Notes: generated by a model not told the origin, from the letters alone. DNA of 64,000 bases from Lacticaseibacillus parakribbianus (GCF_025490915.1 NZ_JANQBA010000009.1:53058-117057); one strand, 5' to 3'; shown: positions 44,048-54,114, counted from the first letter of the stretch. Numbers and translations are program-made.

Positions 44048-46720
44048 TTACTTGAACAGGTAGGTCCGAATTTCGGCCGGGCGCAGCGCCGCGTCAACGG
44101 CACCGGTCAGCGGCTTGTCGACCAGATCCAGCAGCCCCGCTGCGGTCTGCCCGTCGTGGGTGACCGTCAACGGCTTGGCCGCCTGGGTCATGTTGAAGCC
44201 GCGGACAATCAGGCCGGCCGCGCCTTGCTTGGTGGCAGTGACGGCAAAGGCCGGGTCGCTGACACTCAGGTAGGTGGCCGCCGCCGGCTTGCTGCCGGCG
44301 TGAGCGGTGGTCTGCTTGGTGATCACCGGAATCTGGTCGGCCCGTGCCGCCTGGTAGGCCGCCAGTTGCGCGGACTCGCTGCCGTCGGTGAAGGCCAGTG
44401 AGAACTGGGCGGTGAAGTCGCCTTGGCACTGGGCCGCCGGGGTGGCGAAGTAGCCCCAGTCGCCCATTTCGCCGATGCAGCGCAGCAGCGTCACGGCGAT
44501 TTGGTCGCCGGTCGGGCTGACCTCGTACTCGTTGAGACCGAAGTTGCCGACCACGACACCACGCTTGCCGTCATGCACCGTGGCGAAGGCCTGCTGGTGC
44601 TGCGGGTTGGTTGGGTTTTGCCAGTTCGGCCCCACCTGGTTGTTGCGGGTGACAACTTCAAAAATCGACTCCGCCTGGTGGGTCGTGGTGGTCAGCCCGG
44701 TGGCCACAACGGCACGAAGCCGGTGGTCCTTGACGGTGTTGTTGCCCCGGACCGTCACGCTGACGCGGTTGTCTTGGTCCAGCCGCAGCGTGACGGCCAG
44801 CGGCAGGTCGACGTAGTGGTCGCCGCGCTTGCTGGTGCGGTTGGTGATGTCGATCACCGCCTGGCGCTCATAATCGAGGCTTGCCGCCGCCTGATCCGGC
44901 ACGGTCAAGGTCAGCGTGAAGTCGAGCTCCTGACCCACGGCCGTCGCCTTGGTGACCACATCGGCCACCTTGCCGTCCTTGGACGTGAAGGTCAGCTTGT
45001 CGGCCGACTGCCGGTAGATGTACTCGTTGCCCATGTCACCGGTGTCTTCGATCAACAGGGCATCTTGGTAGCGGTGACCGGTGGTCAGGTCGTCGACGGT
45101 GATGCTGTTGTCGGCCTCCAAGGTCACGCGCAGCTTGCCGTTTTCAATCGCGTTGGCCGCCTTTGGCTTGGCGATTGCAGCCGCCTCCCCTGGTACCACG
45201 GCCAGCGTCTGCCAGCCAAAGGCCGGCAGGTCGGCTGCGACTTGGACGTCGACGTACAGGGCCATGAACGGCACCCGGAACGTACGGTCCGGCAGCTCGT
45301 AGTTGAAGCGAACGTGCGGGTTTTGGATGAGGGCCGGCACCGCATCGCCGTTTTGGTCGACCACGGTCAACGCCGGCAGGTTCTGGGCCAAGGCGTTCAA
45401 CTTATCGTACTGCGCCTTGGGGGCCCCGTCCTTGAACAAGGCGCGTTCCAGCTCGACTTCCACCGTCACCGGCTGGCGCTTGGCGGCGCCGGCGGTGTTC
45501 AGCAAAACGAACGGGTGGGCATCCGGAGCGAAGCTTGCGGTGTCCAGCTGCTGGGCAAAGCGCGTCAGTGCCTGTTCACTGAGGCTTTCGCCGACCTGCT
45601 GCGCGGCGTGGAAGCGGGTCATCATGCGCTCGTGAACCGGATCGACGGAGCAGCCGCAGATGCTGTCGTGCGGGTGGTTTTGAAGCAGGAAGTGCCAGGC
45701 GTAATCCAGGCGGTCCTGGTTCTCGGCGGTGGCGCTGTCGCTCAGGGCCAAAAGCGGCTCTACCTGGTCCTCCAAGAGGCGTTCGGTCTTGGTGTTGTTT
45801 TGCTTCAGGTAAACGCGCGAGCTGGCGGTGTTGGCCAGCGTGTACCAGCCGTCGGTGGCCTGAGAGGTCAGCTCGCCGTGAATCGTCGAGAGGTCCTTAG
45901 GCAGGTCGTGACGCAGCGCCTCGATGTAGGCTGGGAAGTTGCTGTGGACGAACTCGTAGTCCGGGTACAGCTCGTTGGCCACGCGGATGGCCTCGCTGAG
46001 ATCCAGCTGCACCGGCTGGTGGTCGACCCCGTTCATGAACAGGAGGTCTGGCGTCGAGGCGAAGCGCTCGGCGTCGGCCAAGTGCTTGTCCCAGTATGCC
46101 TTGGCCTCTGCCCGGTCGGTTGGAATCTCGTTGCCGTTGGAGTACCAGTTGGCAAAGAGGATGCCCAAGACCTTGCTGGCGTCCGGGCCTTCCCACCACA
46201 TTTCGGAGTAGGTGGAGTCAAAATCACCCTTGCCGCCGACTTGGTTGTTCAGCCCGGTCGGCGTCACGCCGCGGCCGAACGCCACGGTATCGAGCCCGGC
46301 GAGCTTCATCATCTGCGCGGTCTGGCCCATGTTGCCGAAGGTGTCCGGGAAGTAGCCCAACGGCACCGGGGCGTGGCCCCACTTCTGGGAGGCGGCCAGC
46401 CCGTATTGGGTGTTGCGAACGTTGGCCTCGGGGCTGATCAGAAAGTCGTCTTGCAGGATGTAAAACGGCCCGATGCGCAGCTTGCCCTTTTGAATCCACT
46501 TTTCAAGCTCGGCGCGTTTTTCCGGCCGCACCTTCAGGTAGTCATCCAAGATGATGGTTTGCCCGTCCAGGTGGAAGGAGTCGAAGTTCGGATCGGTCTC
46601 AAAAAGGTGGAACAAGTCGTCGATTAGGCTGATCAGGCGCATGTGGTGCTTCTCGTACCCCATGTACCACTCGCGATCCCAGTGACTGTGTGAAACGATG
46701 AATACTTTTTTCTTAGCCAT
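44048..46720 (-). CDS. GH38 alpha-mannosidase
   Basis: An 890-residue cytoplasmic alpha-mannosidase. The N-terminal metal motif HSHWDREW (His13, Asp15) is followed by the catalytic domain with LGYFPDTFGN (nucleophile Asp region) and HDSICGCSVD, then a long beta-rich C-terminal half. Bacterial GH38 enzymes act on alpha-1,3 (and other) mannosyl links of N-glycans. GGAAAGGAA precedes the ATG. It lies 21 nt after the GH125 gene and 66 nt before GH20. Confidence 0.93.
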   Translation of the reverse strand: MAKKKVFIVSHSHWDREWYMGYEKHHMRLISLIDDLFHLFETDPNFDSFHLDGQTIILDDYLKVRPEKRAELEKWIQKGKLRIGPFYILQDDFLISPEANVRNTQYGLAASQKWGHAPVPLGYFPDTFGNMGQTAQMMKLAGLDTVAFGRGVTPTGLNNQVGGKGDFDSTYSEMWWEGPDASKVLGILFANWYSNGNEIPTDRAEAKAYWDKHLADAERFASTPDLLFMNGVDHQPVQLDLSEAIRVANELYPDYEFVHSNFPAYIEALRHDLPKDLSTIHGELTSQATDGWYTLANTASSRVYLKQNNTKTERLLEDQVEPLLALSDSATAENQDRLDYAWHFLLQNHPHDSICGCSVDPVHERMMTRFHAAQQVGESLSEQALTRFAQQLDTASFAPDAHPFVLLNTAGAAKRQPVTVEVELERALFKDGAPKAQYDKLNALAQNLPALTVVDQNGDAVPALIQNPHVRFNYELPDRTFRVPFMALYVDVQVAADLPAFGWQTLAVVPGEAAAIAKPKAANAIENGKLRVTLEADNSITVDDLTTGHRYQDALLIEDTGDMGNEYIYRQSADKLTFTSKDGKVADVVTKATAVGQELDFTLTLTVPDQAAASLDYERQAVIDITNRTSKRGDHYVDLPLAVTLRLDQDNRVSVTVRGNNTVKDHRLRAVVATGLTTTTHQAESIFEVVTRNNQVGPNWQNPTNPQHQQAFATVHDGKRGVVVGNFGLNEYEVSPTGDQIAVTLLRCIGEMGDWGYFATPAAQCQGDFTAQFSLAFTDGSESAQLAAYQAARADQIPVITKQTTAHAGSKPAAATYLSVSDPAFAVTATKQGAAGLIVRGFNMTQAAKPLTVTHDGQTAAGLLDLVDKPLTGAVDAALRPAEIRTYLFK

Positions 46721-46741
46721 ACGATTCCTTTCCGACTCTCG

Positions 46742-48028
46742 TCAGTCTTTTGTGTCGTTAACGTTCTCGCCGAAGTAGTCCATGACCAGCTCACAAAACA
46801 TCATGTTGGCCCAGGAGAACCACTCGCGAGTGTACTGCGTCGGGTCCTCGACGTTGTAGCCTTCGTGCATCATCTTGGTGCCGGCGGTGGTGGCCACCAG
46901 CGAGTCCAGGATGGCGGCCTTTTCGGCGCGGTCGCCGGAAGTCAGCCCCTCGACGGCCTTGGCAATCGGCCAGATGTACTCGGCCGGCGTGTGCGGAGAG
47001 CCCAGGCCCTGGCCGTAGGTGCCGGCGTAGTAGTACGGGTTCTCCGGCGACAAAATGGTCTTGCGGGTGGCGACGTAGGTCGGATCATCCGCGGCCACGG
47101 CGCCCAGGTACGGTAGCGCCAGGAGGTTCGGCACGTTGGCGTCGTCCATCACCAGCTGGTTGCCCAGACCGTCGACTTCAAAGGCGTAAATCGACTCACC
47201 GGCCTTGTTGGTCGTGGTGCCGTAACGCGCCACGCCGGCCTCGATGGCGTTGGCCAGGTAGGTGAAGCGTTCCGCCGGCTGGTGCAGCACCTCGGTGTAG
47301 ATCTCGGCCAAGTGGCGTAGAATCTCGACGGCAAAGAGGTTGCTTGGAATCAGGTAGCCGTAAACGCAGGCGTCGTCGCTTGGGCGGAAGCCGTTCCAGC
47401 TCATGCCGGTTTTGGCCACCGGCCGGCCGACACCGTCGATCAGGGTGTCTTCCGGGCGGTCCTCGGTGCGTTCAAAGGCGTAAGGCGAGTGGGCGTGATC
47501 CTGCTCGGCCGCGATCACCTGCACGAGCTTTTCAATGGCGACTTCGAAGCCGGCGTTGAAGTGGCTGGTGCGGCCGGTGTTCTTCCAGAACAGGTAGGCC
47601 AACTGCACCGGGTAGCACAGAGAGTCCAGCTCGTACTTGCGCTCCCAAATCCACGGGTTCATCGTGGTCTTATCGGTTTGGTGACCGGCGTTGTTGGCGG
47701 TTTGGTTGAAGGCGTTGGCGTAAGGGTCCATCGCCATGTTGAAGAACTGGCGGTTGATCACCTTTTCGATGGTGTCGGCCAGCTCGGGGTCGGTGCGGGC
47801 CGGAACCAAGTATGGCCGCATCTGCGCCGTGGAGTCGCGCTGCCACATGGCCGGGATGTCACCGGTCAGAACAAAAATGCGCGACGTGCCGTCTTCAACA
47901 AGCGCGTGTTTCAGCGTGTCGGCGAAGGTCAGGGCGAAGGTCTCGGCCCATTCCTGGTGTTCGTTGCCACACAAGGCGACAATCTTATCAATGTAGGCGC
48001 TGGCGCCTTTGGTCAAGTAGTCTGTCAT
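46742..48028 (-). CDS. GH125 exo-alpha-1,6-mannosidase
   Basis: A 428-residue (alpha/alpha)6-barrel glycosidase of GH125 with the family signature TGDIPAMWQRDS (catalytic Asp57) and the NPWIWERKYELDS and GMSWNGFRPSDD segments. No signal peptide. Known members remove alpha-1,6-mannose, complementing GH38 and GH92 on the N-glycan core. AAGGAG lies 7 nt before the ATG at 48028. It is the first gene of its operon, divergent from a GntR/LacI-type regulator. Confidence 0.93.
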   Translation of the reverse strand: MTDYLTKGASAYIDKIVALCGNEHQEWAETFALTFADTLKHALVEDGTSRIFVLTGDIPAMWQRDSTAQMRPYLVPARTDPELADTIEKVINRQFFNMAMDPYANAFNQTANNAGHQTDKTTMNPWIWERKYELDSLCYPVQLAYLFWKNTGRTSHFNAGFEVAIEKLVQVIAAEQDHAHSPYAFERTEDRPEDTLIDGVGRPVAKTGMSWNGFRPSDDACVYGYLIPSNLFAVEILRHLAEIYTEVLHQPAERFTYLANAIEAGVARYGTTTNKAGESIYAFEVDGLGNQLVMDDANVPNLLALPYLGAVAADDPTYVATRKTILSPENPYYYAGTYGQGLGSPHTPAEYIWPIAKAVEGLTSGDRAEKAAILDSLVATTAGTKMMHEGYNVEDPTQYTREWFSWANMMFCELVMDYFGENVNDTKD

Positions 48029-48056
48029 TTTTGTGCTCCTTGGTATGTTTTTACAC

Positions 48057-48102
48057 TTGCAATATATCATGTTAGATGAGATTATGGGTGCAAGCGTTCA
48101 CA
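48057..48102. promoter_or_regulatory. Divergent promoters and operator between GH125 operon and regulator
   Basis: Reverse strand: TTGCAC (48088-48093), 18 bp, TGATAT (48064-48069). Forward strand: TTGCAA (48057-48062), 17 bp, GATTAT (48080-48085). The cre-like element TGCAAGCGTTCACA (48089-48102) covers the reverse -35 and the forward start, so one repressor (CcpA or the adjacent regulator) could control both. Confidence 0.5.
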
Positions 48103-48149
48103 AAAATTGAAAAAGTCGGACTATCACGTTATACCAACTGGAGGGCGTC

Positions 48150-49208
48150 ATGACCAAATATCAAGAGCTATTCGATCAGCTTCGCACCGCGATTCTGCGC
48201 GGCGAATACGCGCCCGATGCCCTGCTACCAAGCGAGAACGCGCTGGCCATTCGCTACCACGTCAGCCGCATCACCACCAAGCGTGCCTTGAACGAACTGG
48301 TCAAGGCAGACCTGATCTACCGCGTGCAGGGCAAGGGCAGCTTTGTCAAACCTCATGCGGCCAACCGCTCCCGGACCTTGCTTTTGGTGCTGCCGTTCGC
48401 CAACCCCAAAATGGGCGACTACGCAAGCGGCATCACCCAGATGCTGGCCGGCACCACTTGGCGGCTGGAAACAATCACCACGCGCCAGTTCAAGCGCCTG
48501 GCGCTGGACACGTTCACCGAGCATTACGCCGGCATGTTCTTTTACCCGCAGGAGCTGTCGGCCGACATGCCAACCCTGATCACCTTGTCTCAGCTTCACA
48601 TCCCCACCGTCGTGTTCGACGAACCGCCGAGCACCCTGGCCTTGCCCAGCGTCTGCTCGGACAACACGGCCGGCGGCGCCTTGGCCGCCCGGCACCTGCA
48701 GGCGCTGGGCCACAAGCGCATCGCCTTTTGCAGCCGGGTCCCTTTTTGGCAGGATTGGACTGGCACCGTCGCCGATCGCTTCTTCGGCTACGTGAACGCC
48801 TACCAGCCCACCGACCTGATGCCGACCCAGCAGCTCCTGTGGGCCGAGGCGCTGAGCACCTTCGCTTCCGTCGCCGAAACCGCGGCCTACCTCAAGCACG
48901 AACACATCACGGCCTTGATCATGGGCAACGACGTCGAAGCGATCAAGGTCGCGCGGGAGCTTCAGGGCCGCGGTTGGCAGCTGCCACTGGACCTGTCGAT
49001 CGTCGGCTTCGATGACATCGAGCTGGCGGCGACCAACTCGCCGTCTTTGACCACCCTGACCCAGGACTTCACGGAAATGGGTCGCCAGGCGGTCGACCTG
49101 ATGCTGTCCCAGATCAACGACCCGCAAAAAGGCTTGGCCAAGCGCGTCACCGTGCCGGTCAAGCTGGTTGCCCGCGACTCGACGGCCGCCCCGGCGACGC
49201 CGCGCTGA
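48150..49208 (+). CDS. GntR/LacI-type transcriptional repressor
   Basis: A 352-residue regulator built like AraR: a GntR winged helix (residues 1-70, LPSENALAIRYHVSRITTKRAL, wing YRVQGKGSFV) joined to a LacI-type sugar-binding domain (PTVVFDEPP, GNDVEAIKVA, IVGFDDIELA). CTGGAGGG lies 4-5 nt before the ATG. It is divergent from the GH125 operon and 51 nt upstream of the GH92 gene, probably cotranscribed with the latter. It likely senses mannose or a mannosyl-oligosaccharide. Confidence 0.85.
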   Translation: MTKYQELFDQLRTAILRGEYAPDALLPSENALAIRYHVSRITTKRALNELVKADLIYRVQGKGSFVKPHAANRSRTLLLVLPFANPKMGDYASGITQMLAGTTWRLETITTRQFKRLALDTFTEHYAGMFFYPQELSADMPTLITLSQLHIPTVVFDEPPSTLALPSVCSDNTAGGALAARHLQALGHKRIAFCSRVPFWQDWTGTVADRFFGYVNAYQPTDLMPTQQLLWAEALSTFASVAETAAYLKHEHITALIMGNDVEAIKVARELQGRGWQLPLDLSIVGFDDIELAATNSPSLTTLTQDFTEMGRQAVDLMLSQINDPQKGLAKRVTVPVKLVARDSTAAPATPR

Positions 49209-49259
49209 CCCGCGCTGTTGCAACTTGTCTCGTCACTCACTATTTTGGAGGTTTCCGAA

Positions 49260-51332
49260 ATGAATCCCGAATCCATTGACACCCGCATCGGCACCCAAAG
49301 CACCTACACCTTCTCGCACGGCAACACCCTCCCCCTGACCGGTGTGCCGTTTGGCATGAACTACCTGGCGGTTCAGACCACCTTAGACGACACCAGCTGG
49401 TGGTTCGACCCGACCGCCAAAAGCTTCGCCGGCATTCGCCTGACCCACCAGCCAAGCCCCTGGGTCGGCGATTACAGCAGCCTGCTGTTCACCCCGCTGG
49501 CCAGCCCAGACGCCGATTACCTGGGGACCTACGACCCCACAACTGCGACCTTTGCGCCGCACGAGCTGGCCGTGTTCGCCCAGGAGGCCCAAGTTGCGCT
49601 TCGCGCGACGGCCACTCGGTACGGCGGTGCCTTGCAGCTGAGCGGCCAAACGCCCCTGCTTCAAATCAGCGCCAAGGGTCTGCGGGTGCTGGCACATGAT
49701 GGTGACCGGCTGGACCTTGCCGTGACCAACTTCGCCGCCAGCGAGGATCCTGACTTCACCATGTTCGTGAGCCTGCAGCTGCCGGCCGAGACCACGGTGA
49801 CGCCGCTGACCGTGGCCAACGGCAAGGGGCGCCTGGTGCTTGCGCTGCCCGAGGCGGGGGCCGTCACCTTCGCCACCTCGTTCATTGATGCCGCCCAAGC
49901 CGCCGTCAACCTGGCGCCGCTGGCTGCGACCGACTACCACGCGCTGGTCGCGCAGGTCAAGGCCGCCTGGGTCAAGAAGCTGGCGCAAGTTGAGGTGACG
50001 GATCACGACTCGGCTCACGTCGCCTTGTTCTACCACAACTTGTACCGGGCCTCGCTGTTTCCAATGACGTTTTACGAGCTGAGCGCTAGTGGCAACGAGG
50101 TTCACTACGACACCACCGCCAAAACAGTGCGGCCGGGCAAGCTTTACACCAACAACGGCTTTTGGGATACCTACAAGACCTTGTTTCCGTTGTTGTCCTT
50201 GCTGGACCCAACGCTTTACGCCGACATGCTCGAGGGCTTTTACAACTCGTATCTGGAAACCGGCTTCCTGCCGCGCTGGCTGTCTCCTGACGAACGCGGC
50301 ATGATGCCCGGCACGATGGTCGATGCGGTGATCGCAGACGCCGCGGTCAAGGGCATCGCCAAGCCTTTGATGCCCAAGCTGCTGGCGGCGATGCAGCAAG
50401 GTGCCACCACCATCTCCAAGGACGTCAAGTACGGCCGTGAGGGGCTGGCCGAGTACCTGAAGCTGGGCTACGTGCCGGCCGACATCGGCGAATCCGTCAA
50501 CAAGACGCTGGATTACGCCTACTCCGACTGGCTGATCTCGGCGGTCGCCGGCACCTTGGGTGAAACCACGCTGCAAACCGACTACCAAAAAAAGAGCCAA
50601 AACTGGCGCAACGTGTTTGACCCCAGCGTCAAGCTGATGCGGGCCAAGGACCGCAGCGGCCAGTTCGTCAAGGCCTTCACGCCGATTGCCTGGGGCAACG
50701 GCTACACGGAAGGCTCCGCCTGGCAAAACAGCTTCGCCGTCTACCAAGACATTCCGGGGCTGATCGAAGCGACCGGCGGCAAGGACGCCTTTGTCGCACA
50801 CCTGCACCACATGGTCAACCAGCCGGCCAACTTCCTGACCGGCAGCTACGGCCAGACCATCCACGAAATGCGGGAGCTGGCCGCGCAACCATTCGGTCAG
50901 ATTGCCATTTCCAACCAGCCGAGCTTCCACCTGCCGTACCTGTTCACGCTGGCCGGCGACTCCGCCTCGACCGAGGTGCTGGTTCGCACCATGCTGACCA
51001 CCGCCTTTTCGGCCAAGGCCGACGGTTACCCCGGCGACGAGGACAACGGCTCGATGAGCAGCTGGGTGCTGTTCTCAGCGCTGGGCTTTTACCCAGTCAC
51101 CCCGGGCTCCGGTCGGTACGTGCTGGGGGCGCCGCTGTTGGACGACGTCGTGTTGCACCTGCCAAAAGGCGACCTGCACGTGACGGCGGCCAACAACCGC
51201 CCGGGCTTCAACTTCGTCGGCGACCGCACCTTCAACGGCAAGCCGCTGGGCAATCAGATCGACCACGCAACGCTAGCTCAAGGCGGGACCCTTGCCAGCG
51301 AGCTGCAGCTTTTGCCACACGACCGCCAGTAA
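49260..51332 (+). CDS. GH92 alpha-mannosidase
   Basis: A 690-residue GH92 enzyme. Family features are IDTRIGTQ and GNTLPLTGVPFGM at the N-terminus, FYHNLYRASLFP, NNGFWDTYKTLFPL, GYTEGSAWQ, and the C-terminal GDEDNGSMSSWVLFSALGFYPV with the catalytic region. GH92 are calcium-dependent exo-alpha-mannosidases, often alpha-1,2-specific. No signal peptide, so it acts inside. TTGGAGG lies 8 nt before the ATG at 49260. Convergent with the second GH20. Confidence 0.92.
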   Translation: MNPESIDTRIGTQSTYTFSHGNTLPLTGVPFGMNYLAVQTTLDDTSWWFDPTAKSFAGIRLTHQPSPWVGDYSSLLFTPLASPDADYLGTYDPTTATFAPHELAVFAQEAQVALRATATRYGGALQLSGQTPLLQISAKGLRVLAHDGDRLDLAVTNFAASEDPDFTMFVSLQLPAETTVTPLTVANGKGRLVLALPEAGAVTFATSFIDAAQAAVNLAPLAATDYHALVAQVKAAWVKKLAQVEVTDHDSAHVALFYHNLYRASLFPMTFYELSASGNEVHYDTTAKTVRPGKLYTNNGFWDTYKTLFPLLSLLDPTLYADMLEGFYNSYLETGFLPRWLSPDERGMMPGTMVDAVIADAAVKGIAKPLMPKLLAAMQQGATTISKDVKYGREGLAEYLKLGYVPADIGESVNKTLDYAYSDWLISAVAGTLGETTLQTDYQKKSQNWRNVFDPSVKLMRAKDRSGQFVKAFTPIAWGNGYTEGSAWQNSFAVYQDIPGLIEATGGKDAFVAHLHHMVNQPANFLTGSYGQTIHEMRELAAQPFGQIAISNQPSFHLPYLFTLAGDSASTEVLVRTMLTTAFSAKADGYPGDEDNGSMSSWVLFSALGFYPVTPGSGRYVLGAPLLDDVVLHLPKGDLHVTAANNRPGFNFVGDRTFNGKPLGNQIDHATLAQGGTLASELQLLPHDRQ

Positions 51333-51343
51333 CCTGACCACGT

Positions 51344-51381
51344 CAAAAACGGCCACCGGACAATTCCGGTGGTCGTTTTTG
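51344..51381. terminator. Bidirectional terminator between GH92 and GH20 copy 2
   Basis: A long 17-bp stem (51344-51360 with 51365-51381, one G-T) with AAAAA and TTTTT arms, loop CAAT. Confidence 0.9.
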
Positions 51382-51388
51382 GCTGTGG

Positions 51389-53251
51389 TCACATGTTCTG
51401 CGAGATGCCGCAGGCGGAGATGATCTGGATGTAGCGACCGCGACCGGTCGGGCCGCTGGTGTACTTGTCCATCTCAAGTACCGGGGCCTGCAGCTCCTCC
51501 AAGGCGTCCTCGCCGCGACCCCAGGCCGCCAGCCGCCAAAGCGTGGTGTCGACGCGCCCGATCAGCCCGTTGAGGCGCAGGTCCATGATTTCAAAGCCCT
51601 GGCCGCGCCGCTCGGCATGCCACAGCTGGCGAAACTCGGCCACGGTGACGACCAGTGCCGCCTTCAGGTCATTCAAGGCGGCGGTGACACGCGGCAGTGC
51701 GGCCGTGCCCCGCTCAAGCAGCGTCTGCAGCTCGCCCAAGGCGGTGGCCTTGACGCTCAGCAGGTGGGCCAAATGCGCGTAGTAGGTGAACATCGGCGCA
51801 TCGGCCGGGGTCACGGTCGCCGCCGCAAGCGCCGTGGCCAGCTGGGCGTAATAGCTCGCGTAGTCGAAGCCGGCGAGGTTTTGGCGGTAGCGCTGCAGCA
51901 GCAGATCCTCGTAAAGCAAAATCTTGCCCGGATCATCGATGGTCATGTTCGCCCCTTCCGCCAGCTGGTTTTCGAACTTGTCCAGCAGCATGTAGGCCGC
52001 CTCGTCTCGGCTTTGCATCAGCGCGAACTGGCTGGCCGCCCAGGCGTCCGAGACGACGTCGTGGTACTGGTACTCCGCGAAGGTCTGAAGGCCCAGCCAC
52101 GCGGCCCTCAGCGGCACCTCGGAGCCGTCGTCGCCCCACATCGTGGTCACGACGTCTTGAATTCCGGCCTTGGCCGCGGCGGCCATGCCGGCGCGAAGCG
52201 TCACCTGCATGGTTTTCATGGTCGGGGCCAGGCCGTTCCAAGTCCAGATGCCGCTGGCAAAAATCACCCGCTGGTGAAGCTTGGCATGCAGCTCAAACAT
52301 CCGGTCGTAAGGCGCCTCTTGGTCGTGGTAGTAATCCCAGTAAACCTGCGCCACCGGCGGAATCGAGGCCACCAGTTCCTTGGAGAACTCGGTGTCCGGG
52401 TCGTACAGCCGGTGCTGTTGGCTGGCCATCTTGAACCACATGTCGCTCCACATCGCCGGGTGCAGTCCGAGCTCGTCACACAGCCCCACCACGGTTTTGA
52501 GGTGGGCCACCATCAGGTCCTCTTGCGGAATCAGACCGCGGTCGCGCAGCAGCTGCCCGCGGCCGAGGTTATAGGCCTCGTCCATGCCGATGTGAATCTT
52601 CTTGGTCAAGAACGGGGCGCTGGCCGCCCGGAGCAGGTTGCGCAAAAAAACAGTGGTCTCCGGCTTTTGCACGTACAGGCAGTCCGGCGCGTCCATCACG
52701 TCATCAAAGGCCCGCCACTTGAACAGGTTGCGCAGATGGGCCAGCGTCTGAATCGCAGGCACCAAGGTCAGCCCCACCGCATCCGCGGCTAGCGCCAGCT
52801 CGTGCAGGTCGGCCTGACTGTAGCGGCCGCGCTGGTGGCCAAAGTACGGCTCCTCCGGAATCTCAAAGCAATCCTCCATGTACAGCCAGACCTCGGTGTA
52901 GCCTAGGCTGGCCAGCCGCACGAAGGTGTCCTTGAGCGTTTGGACCTTCGGCACCGCGTTGCGGGCAACGTCGATCATCACCCCGACCGTCTGGTAATGG
53001 GCCTGCTCGGTTAGCGTGAAGGCGCCTTGCCCTCGCGCGTGGCCCAGCCACAGCGTCACCGCCCGCATCAGGTCGCTTGGGCTGTCGTAGGTGATCATGC
53101 CATCCGCCCCGTCGCGTTCGACGGTCAGCCCCGGCGTCGCCTGCTTGGCCACCTTGACCGTGGCCGCCAGGTCAACGTCTGGTTGCAGCGCCGCGACCCG
53201 GGCGAGGCCGGCCCGGTATTTTTCAGGAACTCCCTGCCATGTGATACTCAT
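51389..53251 (-). CDS. GH20 beta-N-acetylhexosaminidase, intracellular (copy 2)
   Basis: A 620-residue paralogue of the 42131 enzyme, with the same order of motifs: HIGMDEAY catalytic pair, PAIQTLAHL, MWSDMWF. Similarity is strong in the barrel but lower at the N-terminus and the last 150 residues. No signal peptide. GGGAGG lies 6 nt before the ATG at 53251. It is the last gene of the sulfatase-side operon, so it may act on hexosamine exposed after desulfation. Confidence 0.88.
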   Translation of the reverse strand: MSITWQGVPEKYRAGLARVAALQPDVDLAATVKVAKQATPGLTVERDGADGMITYDSPSDLMRAVTLWLGHARGQGAFTLTEQAHYQTVGVMIDVARNAVPKVQTLKDTFVRLASLGYTEVWLYMEDCFEIPEEPYFGHQRGRYSQADLHELALAADAVGLTLVPAIQTLAHLRNLFKWRAFDDVMDAPDCLYVQKPETTVFLRNLLRAASAPFLTKKIHIGMDEAYNLGRGQLLRDRGLIPQEDLMVAHLKTVVGLCDELGLHPAMWSDMWFKMASQQHRLYDPDTEFSKELVASIPPVAQVYWDYYHDQEAPYDRMFELHAKLHQRVIFASGIWTWNGLAPTMKTMQVTLRAGMAAAAKAGIQDVVTTMWGDDGSEVPLRAAWLGLQTFAEYQYHDVVSDAWAASQFALMQSRDEAAYMLLDKFENQLAEGANMTIDDPGKILLYEDLLLQRYRQNLAGFDYASYYAQLATALAAATVTPADAPMFTYYAHLAHLLSVKATALGELQTLLERGTAALPRVTAALNDLKAALVVTVAEFRQLWHAERRGQGFEIMDLRLNGLIGRVDTTLWRLAAWGRGEDALEELQAPVLEMDKYTSGPTGRGRYIQIISACGISQNM

Positions 53252-53267
53252 GTTTTTCCTCCCGTCC

Positions 53268-54047
53268 TCACCCAAGCCGCAACACGCACAGCGCGTTGTA
53301 GGCATTGAGCACAATCACTAACCCGATGGCGCCGCGGTACAGCAAAGTCACCCGCGACGCGTTGAAGCGCTTACTTAATTGAGCGCCCAAAAGGCCGCCC
53401 AAGGCGGCGGTGGGGACAATCACCCACAGCGCCGCTAGGTCGAATCGCCAAAGCTGCCCCCAGGCGATCACCTGCAGCAGCTTGGCCAGCTGCGAAAACA
53501 AAATGGTCTGAAGCGACCAGCCGGCGGCCTGCTTGATGCCGACCCCGGCCACCGCCATGAACAAGGCAACGTTAATTGGGCCGCCGCCGATGCCCATCAA
53601 AGTCGCAAGGCCCCCCGCCAGCGCCGCAACCCCGGCCACGGTCCAGGGCCCGGCCGCAGTCCCCAAGGGCTTAGGCGAAAGCGAGTAGGCCAAGGCCAGC
53701 ACCAGCGACAAAATCGTCAGCCCGGCCTGCAGCTGAAGCACCGAGTGGCTGGGCCATGCGGCCAACAGCGCATTGAGGACCCAGTCCCCAAACAGGCCGC
53801 CGACCACGGCACCGAGCCCCAGCGGCACGGCGACACCGGCGCCAGTGCCGGCCCGCCTGCGCCAGGTCGCCGCGGCGGCCATGGTCAAAACCGCCACGCT
53901 CGAGAAGAAATTGATCTGGACCAGCGGATGGGCCCCGATGGCATCGAGCAGCGGCTTGATCAACACGCCGCCGCCCATCCCCACCACGGCGCCCAAGACG
54001 TTGGCGGCGAGGATGATGACGGCGTAAAGCAGGTAGATGACGGTCAT
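53268..54047 (-). CDS. TSUP-family anion transporter, candidate sulfate or sulfite exporter
   Basis: A 259-residue membrane protein with about eight helices and the two related halves of TauE/SafE proteins (GAVVGMGGGVLIKPLLDAIG and LATLMGIGGGPINVALFM). The family includes sulfite and sulfate exporters. It sits 16 nt upstream of GH20 copy 2 and downstream of three sulfatases, so export of sulfate released in the cytoplasm is the obvious proposal (inference). AAAGGAG precedes the ATG. Confidence 0.82.
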   Translation of the reverse strand: MTVIYLLYAVIILAANVLGAVVGMGGGVLIKPLLDAIGAHPLVQINFFSSVAVLTMAAAATWRRRAGTGAGVAVPLGLGAVVGGLFGDWVLNALLAAWPSHSVLQLQAGLTILSLVLALAYSLSPKPLGTAAGPWTVAGVAALAGGLATLMGIGGGPINVALFMAVAGVGIKQAAGWSLQTILFSQLAKLLQVIAWGQLWRFDLAALWVIVPTAALGGLLGAQLSKRFNASRVTLLYRGAIGLVIVLNAYNALCVLRLG

Positions 54048-54114
54048 TGGCGGCTCCTTTCGAAATTGGGAAGGGGCAACGCGTCTGCGGCGTGGCGCCG
54101 CCAGAAGCGGCCGG

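Noticed and set aside
42134..46627. Forward open frames of 523 and 734 codons antisense to GH20 and GH38
   Set aside because: No ribosome sites and no domains; the reverse-strand genes carry catalytic motifs.
48108..48136. Promoter TTGAAA-17-TATACC before the GntR/LacI-type regulator
   Set aside because: It fits sigma-A, but the transcript would start inside the ribosome site, so it cannot serve this gene.
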